A stretch of DNA of 64,000 nt from Leifsonia sp. Root112D2 (GCF_001424905.1 NZ_LMCU01000001.1:675480-739479), one strand, 5' to 3'. Shown: positions 26,232 to 34,888, numbered from the stretch's first letter. Program-made: numbers and translations. Notes: generated by a model not told the origin, from the letters alone.

Positions 26232-26383
26232 CCTTCAATTGTGCGCTTAGACCGGGTCGACAGGTGTGGATGGCCGCCCCCTGCAAGTACCAAAACGTTG
26301 GAGTTCTTCGAACGCGCGTGATAAATTCGGGGAATGGCCTTCCTCCGCTGCCGTCGGAATGGAAGCCTTCTCCGAATGAACGG

Positions 26384-27487
26384 ATGAGAATGATCGAGGA
26401 ACCACCGCAGTCCAGCGAACAGGTCTGGCGACGCGCAGCCGAACTATTTCGGAACCGGCTTCCGGCGGGATGGGTCCTCGAGACGCTCGACGAAGCTAGC
26501 GATCTGCCCGCGCAGCGGCCCGACTTCACGGCCCTGCTCACAGCACCCGACGGGAGCACCGTCTATCTTTCGATCGAGACGAAACGAACCATCGAGAGGC
26601 GTGATCTCGGGCGCATAGGAGACGTGATCCAGCAACAGGCTGCCTCTATGAAAACCAACACGGCTGGCGTCCTTGTAGCGCGCTACCTCTCTCCCCCAGT
26701 GCGCGCAGAACTCACACAGCTTGGCCTCTCCTACATCGATGCGACCGGCAACATGCGGATCTCGCTGGATGCCCCAGCCCTCTACATAGGTGACCGTGGC
26801 GCCGACAACGACCCGTGGAGAGGAGCCGGCAGGCCGCGGGGAAGCCTCAAAGGAGCGCCCGCCGCGCGCGTGGTTCGAACTCTCCTCGACAATGCCCGCC
26901 CGTGGCGCATAACCGAGCTTGTGAGCGCAGCGGGCGCCTCTGTCGGTGCCACTTATCGGGTTGTCAATTACCTCGAGGCTGAGGATCTCATTTCGCGCAG
27001 TGACGTGGCCGGAGACGTCATAGTCAAGGACTGGCAAAAGCTCCTTCGAGAATGGAGCACCGACTACAACACCCTCCAAGAAAACCAGGTTCGCCAATAT
27101 ATCGAGCCTCGAGGGCTCGAGAGCTTTCTTGCGCGGCTATCGACTTCTGCAGATATTCGTTACGCGGTGACGGGATCCGTCGCTGCTGCGAACTGGGCAC
27201 CCTACGCACCGTCGCGATCCGCATTCGTCTACGTAAACAACGCCGAAATGGCGGAAGAGGAGTGGGGATTGCGTCGCACCGAGGCGGCCGCAAACATCGT
27301 TCTCATTGAACCGAAGTCGTCGAAGGACATTGTGTTCGCGAACACCGTCCGGAACGAAAACGGAGTCGCATTGGCCGCTCCCGCGCAAGTAGCCGTGGAT
27401 CTCATGAATGGACCCGGCCGAAATCCGGCAGAGGCGGAAGAGCTCTTGACATGGATGGCGGACAACGAGAAAGGGTGGCGCAAATGA
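26384..27487 (+). CDS. AbiEi-like antitoxin/regulator with N-terminal PD-(D/E)XK-like domain
   Basis: About 367 residues from ATG 26384 (26390 also possible; the open frame extends to 26201 but that part overlaps the divergent gene). Three parts are visible. The N-terminal domain has a nuclease-like D...ExK arrangement: QRPDFTALL (Asp47) and VYLSIETKRT (Glu65, Lys67), then AELTQLGLSYIDATGNMRI. A winged helix spans about 140-190 (ARVVRTLLDNARPWRITELV). The C-terminal AbiEi-type domain has RYAVTGSVAAANWAPYAPSR, VLIEPKSSKDIVF and QVAVDLMNGPGRNPAEAEEL. In AbiE systems the partner nucleotidyltransferase toxin is neutralised and the operon autorepressed. The stop overlaps the toxin ATG (ATGA), the standard layout. 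Whether the nuclease-like part is catalytic is unknown. Confidence 0.7.
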   Translation: MRMIEEPPQSSEQVWRRAAELFRNRLPAGWVLETLDEASDLPAQRPDFTALLTAPDGSTVYLSIETKRTIERRDLGRIGDVIQQQAASMKTNTAGVLVARYLSPPVRAELTQLGLSYIDATGNMRISLDAPALYIGDRGADNDPWRGAGRPRGSLKGAPAARVVRTLLDNARPWRITELVSAAGASVGATYRVVNYLEAEDLISRSDVAGDVIVKDWQKLLREWSTDYNTLQENQVRQYIEPRGLESFLARLSTSADIRYAVTGSVAAANWAPYAPSRSAFVYVNNAEMAEEEWGLRRTEAAANIVLIEPKSSKDIVFANTVRNENGVALAAPAQVAVDLMNGPGRNPAEAEELLTWMADNEKGWRK

Positions 27488-27545
27488 TCGACGACCAGGT
27501 TGTGCGCGCGCGTCGGGCGCTACTTGATGCGCTCGAGGCGCTAGG

Positions 27546-28633
27546 TGTACTGGGTCATGAGGTTGGTGACACTCGTTTGATGGGTGTCGTTCCGATGCCT
27601 GTGTGGATGCGTTCAGTGTTGTAGTAGTTGAGCCAGGGGTCAAGGGCTGCTGCTCGTTCCTGGTTGCTGGTGAAGGGTTGTCGGTAGGCCCATTCGGTGG
27701 CGAGTGTGCGGTTGAGGCGTTCGATCTTGCCGTTGGTCCAAGGGCAGTGGGGCTTGATGAAGCGCTGCTGTGCGCCGAGTTGGGCGACCGCTGCCTTGAA
27801 AGCTGCAGATTTCCGGTAGGCGAAGGCGTTATCGGAGATGACTCTCTCGATCTTCGGTATCCCGACGGAGGCGAAGAACTCTGCGGCCCGCAGGAGCACT
27901 CCGGCTGCTGTGGTTCCTTTTTCGTCGGGATGGATCTCGGCATAAGCCAGGCGCGTGTGGTCGTCGATGACGCCATGGACGTAGTCGAAGCCGACGCGAC
28001 CATGGCCGGTTTCGTGATTGCGGCGGTTTTGCTCAGGGTCACCTCGCCAGCCTCCTCCGTCAGGGATGCGGCCGAGTTTCTTCACGTCGACATGGACCAG
28101 TTCTCCCGGTCGCTCTCGTTCGTAACGGGCAGCAGTGGCGCGTGAGGAACGGATGAGCTGCCCGGTGACCGGATCGCACCAGGCCAGAGGGGGAACGTGA
28201 TACCGGGCCAGGATCCGTGACACCGTCCTGGTCGGCACCCCGGTGGCAAGCGCGATCCGGAACGAGCCGGCCCTCAACTGCTTGCGAGCAGCGAGCACTT
28301 GCTCTTCGTGTTCCAGGCTTGTGCGTCGAGGGCACGAATGAGGTCGGGAGGATCTTTCTCTCAACCCGTCGATGCCGGAATGCCGATATCGGTGCAGCCA
28401 GCGATGAGCGCACTGTCTCGAGATCCCGAGCTCTTTAGCGACGTGAGAGACAGGCCTGTTATCCACAACAACACGGTGGATGAGGATAACTTTCCCGCGA
28501 ATAGTCAATGGCGCATTAGCGTGACCCATGAGAACCTCCGGTGACTTGAGAAGATGTCAGATATCTCCACTAAGCCCGGAGGTTCTCGCTATTCGCAAGC
28601 CCTAAAGTGTCACCAACGTCATGGCCAAGTACA
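27546..28633 (-). mobile_element. IS481-family element with 6-bp target duplication
   Basis: 1088 bp with terminal inverted repeats TGTACTGGGTCATGAGGTTG (left) and TGTACTTGGCCATGACGTTG (right, inverted), followed on both sides by GTGACACT. GCTAGG flanks it directly on both sides (27540-27545 and 28634-28639). One complete transposase gene fills the element. Intact ends, frame and exact target duplication indicate a recent insertion. Confidence 0.95.
27555..28529 (-). CDS. IS481-family transposase
   Basis: 324 residues, full length. An N-terminal helix-turn-helix (VSHAVKELG-like segment HVAKELGISRQCAHRWLHRY and LRERSSRPHSCPRRTS) precedes the rve catalytic core with Asp in ELVHVDVKKLG, Asp in IERVISDNAFAYRKS and Glu in NGKIERLNRTLATEW, the complete DDE triad. 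The last codons (IKRVSPTS) and stop fall in the left terminal repeat. It lies antisense to the interrupted toxin gene. It moves its own element by DDE chemistry. Confidence 0.95.
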   Translation of the reverse strand: MGHANAPLTIRGKVILIHRVVVDNRPVSHVAKELGISRQCAHRWLHRYRHSGIDGLRERSSRPHSCPRRTSLEHEEQVLAARKQLRAGSFRIALATGVPTRTVSRILARYHVPPLAWCDPVTGQLIRSSRATAARYERERPGELVHVDVKKLGRIPDGGGWRGDPEQNRRNHETGHGRVGFDYVHGVIDDHTRLAYAEIHPDEKGTTAAGVLLRAAEFFASVGIPKIERVISDNAFAYRKSAAFKAAVAQLGAQQRFIKPHCPWTNGKIERLNRTLATEWAYRQPFTSNQERAAALDPWLNYYNTERIHTGIGTTPIKRVSPTS

Positions 28634-29515
28634 GCTAGGCCCGCATCGGAACGCAATCATTCTGGTTGGCGCCCAGGCTATCTACCTCCACACGGGCATG
28701 GCAGAGGTCGCGCTCGCGGAATTCACCACTGACGCCGATCTCGTGATCGACTCCCGCGAACTCAGCGACGCCCCACTCGTCGAGGCAGCTATGAAGGCGG
28801 GCAGATTCCTTCATCCGGTGGACCGCAACCCTGGGGTATGGGTATCACGGGACGGGGTACAAGTGGATCTCATGGTGCCGGCGGCCATTGCTGGCACCGG
28901 GAGGCGTGGCGTAGATGCGCCGCCTCACGACCGGACCTCGATGCGGAAAAGTATCGGCCTGGAGGCTGCCTTGGTTGACAACTCAGAAATGGAGATTGGC
29001 GCGTTTGACCCGAACGACGCTCGACGCTTCGGAGTCCTGGTAGCGGGCCCGGCTGCCCTCTTGGTGGCAAAACTTCACAAGCTCCACGAGCGAATCGACG
29101 AGGCTCGCGCAGTCGAGAACAAAGACGCGCACGACATCTACCGAATATTGGTAGCGATCAACACGGAAGAGCTCGCCTCCGAAATCCAGCGTCTCCTTGG
29201 TGACGATCTCAGTGCGAGTGTCACCGCAGACGCATGTCGGTTCCTGACCGAACTGTTCAGTGCTGGCCCAGACGCAGCGGGCTCAACAATGGCAGGCGCA
29301 GCGGAGTTCGGGATCGGCAGCCCTGAGCTCGTGGCGCAGTCGGTGAGCTTGCTCGCCGCGGATCTTGACGCGCAGCTCGCGGCCGGATGATTGGCGAGGC
29401 CGCATCATGCACACCAGCGCGTGCACCTCGCGGCCATGCATGTTCTTTGATGAAATGGAGCGTGTGGCGCTATCTCGACTAACGCCATCCTGACAGAATT
29501 TTGTGGGAGCAAAAT

Positions 29516-30616
29516 ATGGGCTCAATCACTGCATACAACTCGGCTTCTGGAAAGCGTTATCGAGTCCGCTATCGAAAGCCCGATCACAGTCAGACGCAGA
29601 AACGCGGATTTCGGACGAAGAGAGATGCTGAGCTCTACCTCGCTGACGTCGAGCTGAAAAAGGCGACGGGCGACTTCGTGGATGCCTCGACATCCAAGGA
29701 GACAATCTCATCCTTGGGCCAACAGTGGCTGTCGACGCAGACGCAGTTGAAACCATCCTCCCTTCGCCCAGTCGAAATCGCGTGGCGCCTTTACGTTCAG
29801 CCTGCATGGGGAGGCTATCCAGTCGGCCAAATTCGACACAGCGACGTGCAGTCTTGGATCTCTGAGCTTTCGAAGGATCGCTCAGCGACTACCGTCCTGA
29901 GAATTTATGGCGCCCTCGCGGCAATTCTCGATGTCGCCGTCCGCGATCGCCGCATCCGAGCGAACCCAGCCCGTGAAATCAACCTCCCGCGAAAGCTCAG
30001 GAAAGAACACGTCTATCTCTCCCATAGCGATATCGAGACCCTCGCTAACAACTCCGGAGAACATGCCACCCTCATCTTCGTGCTTGCGTACACCGGCCTC
30101 AGATGGGGCGAGGCCACCGGGCTCCGTGTGCGCGATATCGACCTCGAGCGACGCCGCATCAACGTCAGCGTCAATGCCGTAGAGGTCGGCACTGAGATCG
30201 TTGTGGGAACTCCGAAGTCATACAAACGACGAGCGGTTGCGTTCCCTCGGTTCATCGCCACGATGCTGGCAAATCAATGCGCCGACAAGACCCCGGACAG
30301 CCTCGTCTTCCCGGCGGCGGACGGCGACTATCTTCGACGAGCAACACGAGGCACCCGAACCTGGTTCAAGTCCGCTCTCAACGCCTCGCACCTCTCGCCA
30401 ATGACAATTCACGATCTACGGCACACTGCGGCGAGCCTGGCAATCAGTGCCGGAGCGAACGTCAAGGCAGTCCAACGGATGCTTGGCCACGCGTCCGCGG
30501 CCATGACACTCGATGTATACACCGACCTCTTCGACGATGACATTGACACCGTCGCCGACGCCCTGGATGACGCCAAAGCCGAATCAATTGTGGCCAAAAT
30601 GTGGCCAAATGAATGA
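29516..30616 (+). CDS. Tyrosine recombinase (phage/ICE-type integrase)
   Basis: 366 residues from ATG 29516. An N-terminal arm-type binding domain (SITAYNSASGKRYRVRYRKP, GFRTKRDAELYLADVELKKA) is followed by a SAM-like core-binding domain (SDVQSWISELSKDRSATTVL). The catalytic domain has Arg in AYTGLRWGEATGLRV, the HxxR box in IHDLRHTAASLAIS, His in MLGHASAAMTLDVY and the nucleophile Tyr just after (VYTDLFDDD). The gene points at the 3' end of a tRNA-Ser gene 63 bp downstream, the classic arrangement for an integrase next to its attachment site. It would integrate and excise the element that carries the relaxase and AbiE-like genes. Confidence 0.93.
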   Translation: MGSITAYNSASGKRYRVRYRKPDHSQTQKRGFRTKRDAELYLADVELKKATGDFVDASTSKETISSLGQQWLSTQTQLKPSSLRPVEIAWRLYVQPAWGGYPVGQIRHSDVQSWISELSKDRSATTVLRIYGALAAILDVAVRDRRIRANPAREINLPRKLRKEHVYLSHSDIETLANNSGEHATLIFVLAYTGLRWGEATGLRVRDIDLERRRINVSVNAVEVGTEIVVGTPKSYKRRAVAFPRFIATMLANQCADKTPDSLVFPAADGDYLRRATRGTRTWFKSALNASHLSPMTIHDLRHTAASLAISAGANVKAVQRMLGHASAAMTLDVYTDLFDDDIDTVADALDDAKAESIVAKMWPNE

Positions 30617-30679
30617 TTTGACGAAACCCTGCGGGCCCCGATCCCAGTAAAACAAAGGGAACTGAGACAATAATTACTG

Positions 30680-30764
30680 CGGAGGGCGTGGGATTCGAAC
30701 CCACGAGACATCTCTGCCCACCAGTTTTCAAGACTGGCTCCATCGGCCGCTCGGACAGCCCTCC
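30680..30764 (-). tRNA. tRNA-Ser (anticodon UGA)
   Basis: The complement folds as a class II tRNA of 85 nt: acceptor GGAGGGC/GCCCTCC with discriminator G, anticodon arm CCAGT-CTTGAAA-ACTGG, a long variable arm and T arm GTGGG-TTCGAAT-CCCAC. CCA is not encoded. The 3' half adjoins the integrase gene and probably forms the attachment core. A -10-like TAGAAT lies upstream (complement of 30826-30831). Confidence 0.97.
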
Positions 30765-30862
30765 CGGCGCAGCGCACGCATCCGGAGCCGAACAGGCTGG
30801 ATGCGCGCGAGTTGCGCGCCGCACGATTCTAGCCGACCCGGATCACAATCCGAGGAGCGCGG

Positions 30863-31180
30863 CTATTCGATGGTTGGCGAGGCGATGGTGATGACCGCAC
30901 GGTCGAAGTCCATCAAGCCGGAGACGACGGGCGCGATGGTCTCAACCCACTCGGGGTTCTGGTAGATCGCCTCGTACTTGCGCTCCCGATCCGACTCGTC
31001 CTGGAATGAGCGAATCCAGATGTAGGCGTTCTCGTCGGTCTGGTCCAGGAGGGAAGCTGTGACCTCGACGCCGCGAGCTTGGACGAAGGGGATCACAACT
31101 CGGTCCATGTACTTGGCGAGTTCGGCACGCTTGCCCGGGTGCGCGATGTACCGGCGAATCTCGACGACTGCGCCGTTCAC
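30863..31180 (-). CDS. NIPSNAP-family protein
   Basis: 105 residues. EIRRYIAHPGKRAELAKYMD, YIWIRSFQDESDRERKYEAI and YQNPEWVETIAP are typical of NIPSNAP domains, small dimeric alpha/beta barrels related to antibiotic-biosynthesis monooxygenases. The biochemical role in bacteria is not settled. Its start overlaps the end of the oxidoreductase gene by 4 nt, so both are probably made together and share control by the divergent HxlR regulator. No catalytic residue can be named. The family is often found beside quinone- or aldehyde-handling enzymes, which agrees with the partner here. Confidence 0.9.
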   Translation of the reverse strand: MNGAVVEIRRYIAHPGKRAELAKYMDRVVIPFVQARGVEVTASLLDQTDENAYIWIRSFQDESDRERKYEAIYQNPEWVETIAPVVSGLMDFDRAVITIASPTIE

Positions 31181-32142
31181 TTGGCGACCTCGATGACGAT
31201 CTTGCCCTGGGTGCGTCCGGTCGCACCGGCGTCCTGCGCGGCCCCGGCCTGCTCGAGGGGGAACGTCTTGTCGACGACGACACGAAGCTTGCCGGCGTCG
31301 ATCAGCTCAGCGATCGACACGAGCGCGGCGTGGTCCGGCTCGACGAGGAACCCAGTCGCACGGACACCGCGCGCCGTTGCTGCGGCAGCGACCTCCGGGC
31401 CGACGCCGGCGGGAATGCCGACAAAGATGCCGCCCGGCTTCACGACCTCGATGGAGCGCAGGTTCGTCTGGTCCGCGGCGCCCACCAGGTCGATGACGAC
31501 ATCGACATCCTCAACTTGCTCCTCGAAGCGTGTGGAGCGATAGTCGACGAACTCGTGCACCCCGAGCGAACGGAGGAACTCCTCGCGAACGGCGCTCCCG
31601 GTACCGATCACATACGCGCCGCGGGCGGCGGCAATCTGGACTGCGAGGTGACCCACGCCACCGGCGGCGGCGTGGATGAGCACACGCTGCCCGGGCTGCA
31701 CGTCCGCCGTGTCGACGAGCGCCTGCCACGCGGTGAGCGCGGCAAGGGGCAGCGCCGCCGCCGCGATGTGCCCGATCGACCGGGGCTTGCGGGCGAAGTG
31801 GCGCGACGGTGCCGTCACGTAGTCGGCGTAGGCACCGGCGGCGCGGGGAAACCACGGCATCCCATAGACCTCGTCTCCAGGCGCCACGGTGGTGACGCCG
31901 AAGCCGACCGCGTCGACCACGCCCGAGACATCCCAGCCCATGCCGATCGGCGGCCCCCCGAGGACGCCCGCCATACCGCCACCCTCGCGGGTCTTCCAAT
32001 CCACCGGATTGACCCCGGCGGCGTGCACGCGCACACGAATCTCGGTTGGCAGGGGCTCGGGCACCGGCTCCTCTGTGAGCTGCAGCACCGAGGAGTCGCC
32101 GTACGCGTTCAGTCGGATTGCTCGCATGAAGTTCTGGGTCAT
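31177..32142 (-). CDS. NADP-dependent medium-chain dehydrogenase/reductase (quinone oxidoreductase type)
   Basis: 321 residues from ATG 32142, which has AGGAGAACACG directly upstream. A GroES-like N-terminal domain (RAIRLNAYGDSSVLQLTEEP, VHAAGVNPVDWKTREGGG) is followed by the Rossmann domain VLIHAAAGGVGHLAVQIAAA, whose GGVG motif fits NADPH binding. There are no zinc-ligand Cys/His, so it belongs to the zinc-free quinone reductase group. It probably reduces electrophilic quinones or enals in the cytoplasm. It is divergent from an HxlR regulator, a pairing commonly seen for electrophile-responsive detoxification genes. Confidence 0.93.
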   Translation of the reverse strand: MTQNFMRAIRLNAYGDSSVLQLTEEPVPEPLPTEIRVRVHAAGVNPVDWKTREGGGMAGVLGGPPIGMGWDVSGVVDAVGFGVTTVAPGDEVYGMPWFPRAAGAYADYVTAPSRHFARKPRSIGHIAAAALPLAALTAWQALVDTADVQPGQRVLIHAAAGGVGHLAVQIAAARGAYVIGTGSAVREEFLRSLGVHEFVDYRSTRFEEQVEDVDVVIDLVGAADQTNLRSIEVVKPGGIFVGIPAGVGPEVAAAATARGVRATGFLVEPDHAALVSIAELIDAGKLRVVVDKTFPLEQAGAAQDAGATGRTQGKIVIEVAK

Positions 32143-32189
32143 CGTGTTCTCCTTCCGGACGGTGTCTCCGCCCGACGACCACGACCATA

Positions 32190-32234
32190 TACTTTCGGTA
32201 GTGGTTACCCGCAAGGGCGTCTACTTACGAATAG
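32190..32234. promoter_or_regulatory. Direct repeats in the HxlR/oxidoreductase intergenic region
   Basis: TACTTTCGGTAG at 32190-32201 and TACTTACGAATAG at 32222-32234 are spaced 32 bp, about three helical turns, within the 107-bp divergent promoter region. HxlR-type regulators bind repeated half-sites. TATACT at 32188-32193 could be a -10 for the plus-strand gene. Weak evidence. Confidence 0.3.
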
Positions 32235-32249
32235 ATACCAGGAGCGCGG

Positions 32250-32642
32250 ATGGAAGCCTGCCCGACCGGGAAACACCACGATCACAACGTCTACGAGGCG
32301 GAGTGTCCGTGCCGATCACTTCTCGAACTGCTGGCGAACAAGTGGACCGCGCTCGCCATCGGCGGGCTCGAGGCGGGCCCGATGCGATTCGGCGCCCTCA
32401 AGCACTTGCTGTCCAACGTGAGCCCGAAGATGCTCGCACAGACGCTACGACGCCTCGAGGACTCCGACCTCGTGACTCGCACCGTCTATCCGTCCGTCCC
32501 CGCGCACGTCGAGTACGAGCTCACCGACCTCGGTCGCAGCGTGGCGGAGCCGCTGCGGAGTCTGCGGGTCTGGGTCGAGCACCACCTCGACGACGTCATC
32601 GGTCACGACCGCGAACGGGACCTGTCGCTGCTCGAGGGCTGA
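32250..32642 (+). CDS. HxlR-family transcriptional regulator
   Basis: 130 residues. The winged helix shows CPCRSLLELLANKWTALAIG, MRFGALKHLLSNVSPKMLAQ and RRLEDSDLVTRTVYPSVPAH followed by VEYELTDLG, the standard HxlR signature with the early Cys (C20, C22) that senses electrophiles in some members. It is transcribed divergently from the quinone-reductase-like gene and very likely controls it. A Cys-Pro-Cys near the start suggests redox or quinone sensing, by analogy with YodB and QorR; this is inference. Confidence 0.94.
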   Translation: MEACPTGKHHDHNVYEAECPCRSLLELLANKWTALAIGGLEAGPMRFGALKHLLSNVSPKMLAQTLRRLEDSDLVTRTVYPSVPAHVEYELTDLGRSVAEPLRSLRVWVEHHLDDVIGHDRERDLSLLEG

Positions 32643-32706
32643 GCACCGTGTGCGGGGCAATGGTTTCGAGAGGGCCCCCCTTCGTCGGACCTTCTCGGCA
32701 ATGGAG

Positions 32707-33963
32707 TTAACCGCTGTAGGCCTTGGAGCAGGTGTACTGGTTCGCGGTCTGGCCGTGCACGTCGCTCGGCAGTTCGACTCCGCTTGCCGGTGTCGTGGGC
32801 ACCGCCGTCGACGTCGAGCTCGGCGGGGTTGTCGCCGCGGGCGCGTTCGGGTTGGCTTCCGAGCCGACGCCGGTGTCGCCGGTGAGCTTCAGCGGGGTGT
32901 CGGTGGAGAGCGCGGAGAACAGCTGCTGCGCAGCATCCGTCGTCGGGAGCACCTCGCCGCCACCGTCGATGTAGTGGTTCGGATACTGAATGAAGAGCAC
33001 ATCGTTGAGGTTGATGTTCTTCAGCGCGAAAGCCATCGACGCCAGAGTGGTGGCATCGAGCGAGTCTGAGAGCGTCATGTTGCTCACGGCCGCCTTGGCC
33101 AGCCCGAACACTTTGGCGGGGTTGGCGAGCGTGTCGGCGCTCTTGATGGTGCGCACGAGAGAAGAGAGGAAGACCTGCTGGTTGCTGATGCGGCCCAGGT
33201 CGCTGCCGTCGCCCACGCCGTGGCGGGTGCGCAGAAACTCCAGCGCCTGCATGCCCTTGAGCGTGTGCTCGCCGGCCGTCAGGTGCAGGCTCGTGTACGG
33301 ATCGTCAATCGCGCCGGCCACGCACACGGGCACTCCACCGACGGCGTTCGACATCTCGACGACACCGTTGAACTCGATCATGGCCGCGTAGGGAATGGTC
33401 ATCCCGGTGAGCTGCTGAACCGTGAGCACCGAACAGGAGAGCCCACCATAGGTGAGCGTGGTGTTCATCTTCTGCCCGCTCATGGCGCTGTACGAGCCGC
33501 CCTTGCCGTCGGGGCATGACGGAATAGGAACGATCATGTCCCTCGGAAAGCTGACCACCGTAGCGGCCTTGTGGTCTTTCGACACGTGCAGCAGCATGGT
33601 CACGTCGTTGAGTCCGAGCCCCGAGCTGTCTGCGGTGCTGCCGTAGCCATCGCCCTGGCCGGTGCGGGTATCCGTGCCGACGAGAAGCATGTTGAAAGCG
33701 CCGTCGATGGCGCCGACCTGCGGAATCGGATTACCCTTCGCGTCAACCAGATGCACGGCCTTCTTGCCGCTCGATGCGACATCCCACACGGCATACGCAG
33801 CAACGCAGGTGGCACTCACGAGCAGCACGCCGACAGCCGCGGCAAGCAGCTTGAACAGGGTGCGAGCAGGGCCGATTCGGCGCAGACGGCCGTGGCGCGC
33901 TATCGCACCCGCGGCGGGGCGTGCACCGTGTCTCGCCTCCCGGCGTGGTCGCAGCTCGCTCAT
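32707..33963 (-). CDS. LytR-CpsA-Psr (LCP) family protein
   Basis: 418 residues. A basic cytoplasmic N-terminus precedes one membrane helix (TLFKLLAAAVGVLLVSATCV), so the catalytic domain faces outward. The LCP domain shows FNMLLVGTDTRTGQG, NDVTMLLHVSKDHKAATVVS, FPRDMIVPIP, the Arg-containing ALEFLRTRHGVGDGSDLGRI and NQQVFLSSLV. These residues bind polyprenyl pyrophosphate. LCP enzymes attach wall glycopolymers (arabinogalactan or teichoic-type) to peptidoglycan. A Pro/Thr-rich tail near the C-terminus is a wall-linker type sequence. A GAGAGGGAG site precedes the ATG. It is the last gene of the minus-strand core group. Confidence 0.94.
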   Translation of the reverse strand: MSELRPRREARHGARPAAGAIARHGRLRRIGPARTLFKLLAAAVGVLLVSATCVAAYAVWDVASSGKKAVHLVDAKGNPIPQVGAIDGAFNMLLVGTDTRTGQGDGYGSTADSSGLGLNDVTMLLHVSKDHKAATVVSFPRDMIVPIPSCPDGKGGSYSAMSGQKMNTTLTYGGLSCSVLTVQQLTGMTIPYAAMIEFNGVVEMSNAVGGVPVCVAGAIDDPYTSLHLTAGEHTLKGMQALEFLRTRHGVGDGSDLGRISNQQVFLSSLVRTIKSADTLANPAKVFGLAKAAVSNMTLSDSLDATTLASMAFALKNINLNDVLFIQYPNHYIDGGGEVLPTTDAAQQLFSALSTDTPLKLTGDTGVGSEANPNAPAATTPPSSTSTAVPTTPASGVELPSDVHGQTANQYTCSKAYSG

Positions 33964-34083
33964 TCACTCCCTCTCATACACGGTCACGCAACGTGCAGGA
34001 ACGTCACGTGTTGCACGGGTCCAGACTCGCCGCGCAGGCTTTCTAGAGTGACAGCGGATGCTGGCAAGCTGCTGAGCGGCAGA

Positions 34084-34869
34084 TTACAGAGTAGCGAGAA
34101 CGCGTGCAACGCCATCGTCATCGACCGAGGCCGTGACTTCCGTTGCCGCGGCAGCCACGTCATCCGGTGCCTGCCCCATGGCCACCGCCCGCCCGACCGC
34201 ACCCGCCCAGCGCAGCATGTCGATGTCGTTGCGCCCGTCGCCCACGGCCATCACGTCGGCGAGGGGAATGTCGAGCCAGCCGCGCACCCGCTCGAGTGCG
34301 GTGGCCTTGTTCACGCCGTCGGGCGCGATGTCGAGCCAGGCCGTCCAGCCGATCGAGTAGCTCACCTTGTGCAGTCCCATGCGCTCCACGACGGCGAGAA
34401 ACTCCTCCTCATCGTGCTGCGGAGAAACAACGACAACGCGTGTGGCCGGATGCTCGGCCAGCTGTTCGAACGACACCATGCGGGCGTTCGTCAGCTCCCA
34501 GTCGGTCATGCCGTCGGTGTACCGGCGAAAGCCGGTGGCATCCTCCACCATGAAACTGCCGGTGGGCAGGTGCGGTCGGATGGTTTCGAGCACCTCGGTG
34601 GGATCAAACGTCTCGACGTAGAAGCGTTCGTATCCGTCGGGCTGCGACGGGTTCTTCTTCATGGTGAGCGCGCCGTTCGCACACACGACGTACTCGGGGT
34701 TCAGCTCGAAGCGCTGCAGAATCGGACCGGCCGTCTCCCAACTGCGCCCGGTGGCCAGCGTGACCTCGTGGCCGAGCGACTGCGCGCGACCGACGGCGTC
34801 GAGTACCGCATCGCCGATGCTCTCGTCTTCATGGATGAGGGTGCCATCGACGTCAAGCGCGATGAGCAT
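34084..34869 (-). CDS. HAD-superfamily hydrolase, Cof type
   Basis: About 261 residues. Motif I is MLIALDVDGTLIHEDES with the nucleophile Asp and acid/base Asp; motif II is VTLATGRSWE; the C-terminal motif IV reads VMAVGDGRNDIDMLRWAG. The intervening cap domain is of the C2 Cof/YidA type. These phosphatases act on sugar phosphates or nucleotides such as FMN or PLP in the cytoplasm. The start at 34869 places motif I at the N-terminus; an in-frame GTG at 34887 right after the serS stop is an alternative. It lies downstream of serS in the same direction, probably co-transcribed. Confidence 0.92.
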   Translation of the reverse strand: MLIALDVDGTLIHEDESIGDAVLDAVGRAQSLGHEVTLATGRSWETAGPILQRFELNPEYVVCANGALTMKKNPSQPDGYERFYVETFDPTEVLETIRPHLPTGSFMVEDATGFRRYTDGMTDWELTNARMVSFEQLAEHPATRVVVVSPQHDEEEFLAVVERMGLHKVSYSIGWTAWLDIAPDGVNKATALERVRGWLDIPLADVMAVGDGRNDIDMLRWAGAVGRAVAMGQAPDDVAAAATEVTASVDDDGVARVLATL

Positions 34870-34888
34870 GCGGTTCTGCGGGCTCACC

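Larger units (their letters stand above)
27484..29390 (+). pseudogene. AbiEii-like nucleotidyltransferase toxin gene split by an IS481-family insertion
   Basis: The start (27484) encodes MIDDQVVRARRALLDALEAL before the IS begins at 27546. Past the IS, from 28634, the frame continues GPHRNAIILVGAQAIYLHTG with the catalytic Asp pair in FTTDADLVIDSREL, then LVAGPAALLVAKLHKLHERI and NKDAHDIYRILVAI. Removing the IS (27546-28633) and one 6-bp target copy leaves exactly 813 bp, 270 codons plus stop. AbiEii toxins are nucleotidyltransferases that modify RNA to arrest growth in phage defence. A new 278-codon frame starting at ATG 28554 inside the IS reads in frame through the IS end into the toxin, replacing only the first 20 residues, so an active chimera is possible. 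The ATG overlaps the antitoxin stop. Confidence 0.82.

Noticed and set aside
26201..26383. N-terminal 61 codons of the AbiEi-like frame
   Set aside because: Overlap the divergent nuclease-fold gene and its promoter and contain no family similarity; start set at 26384.
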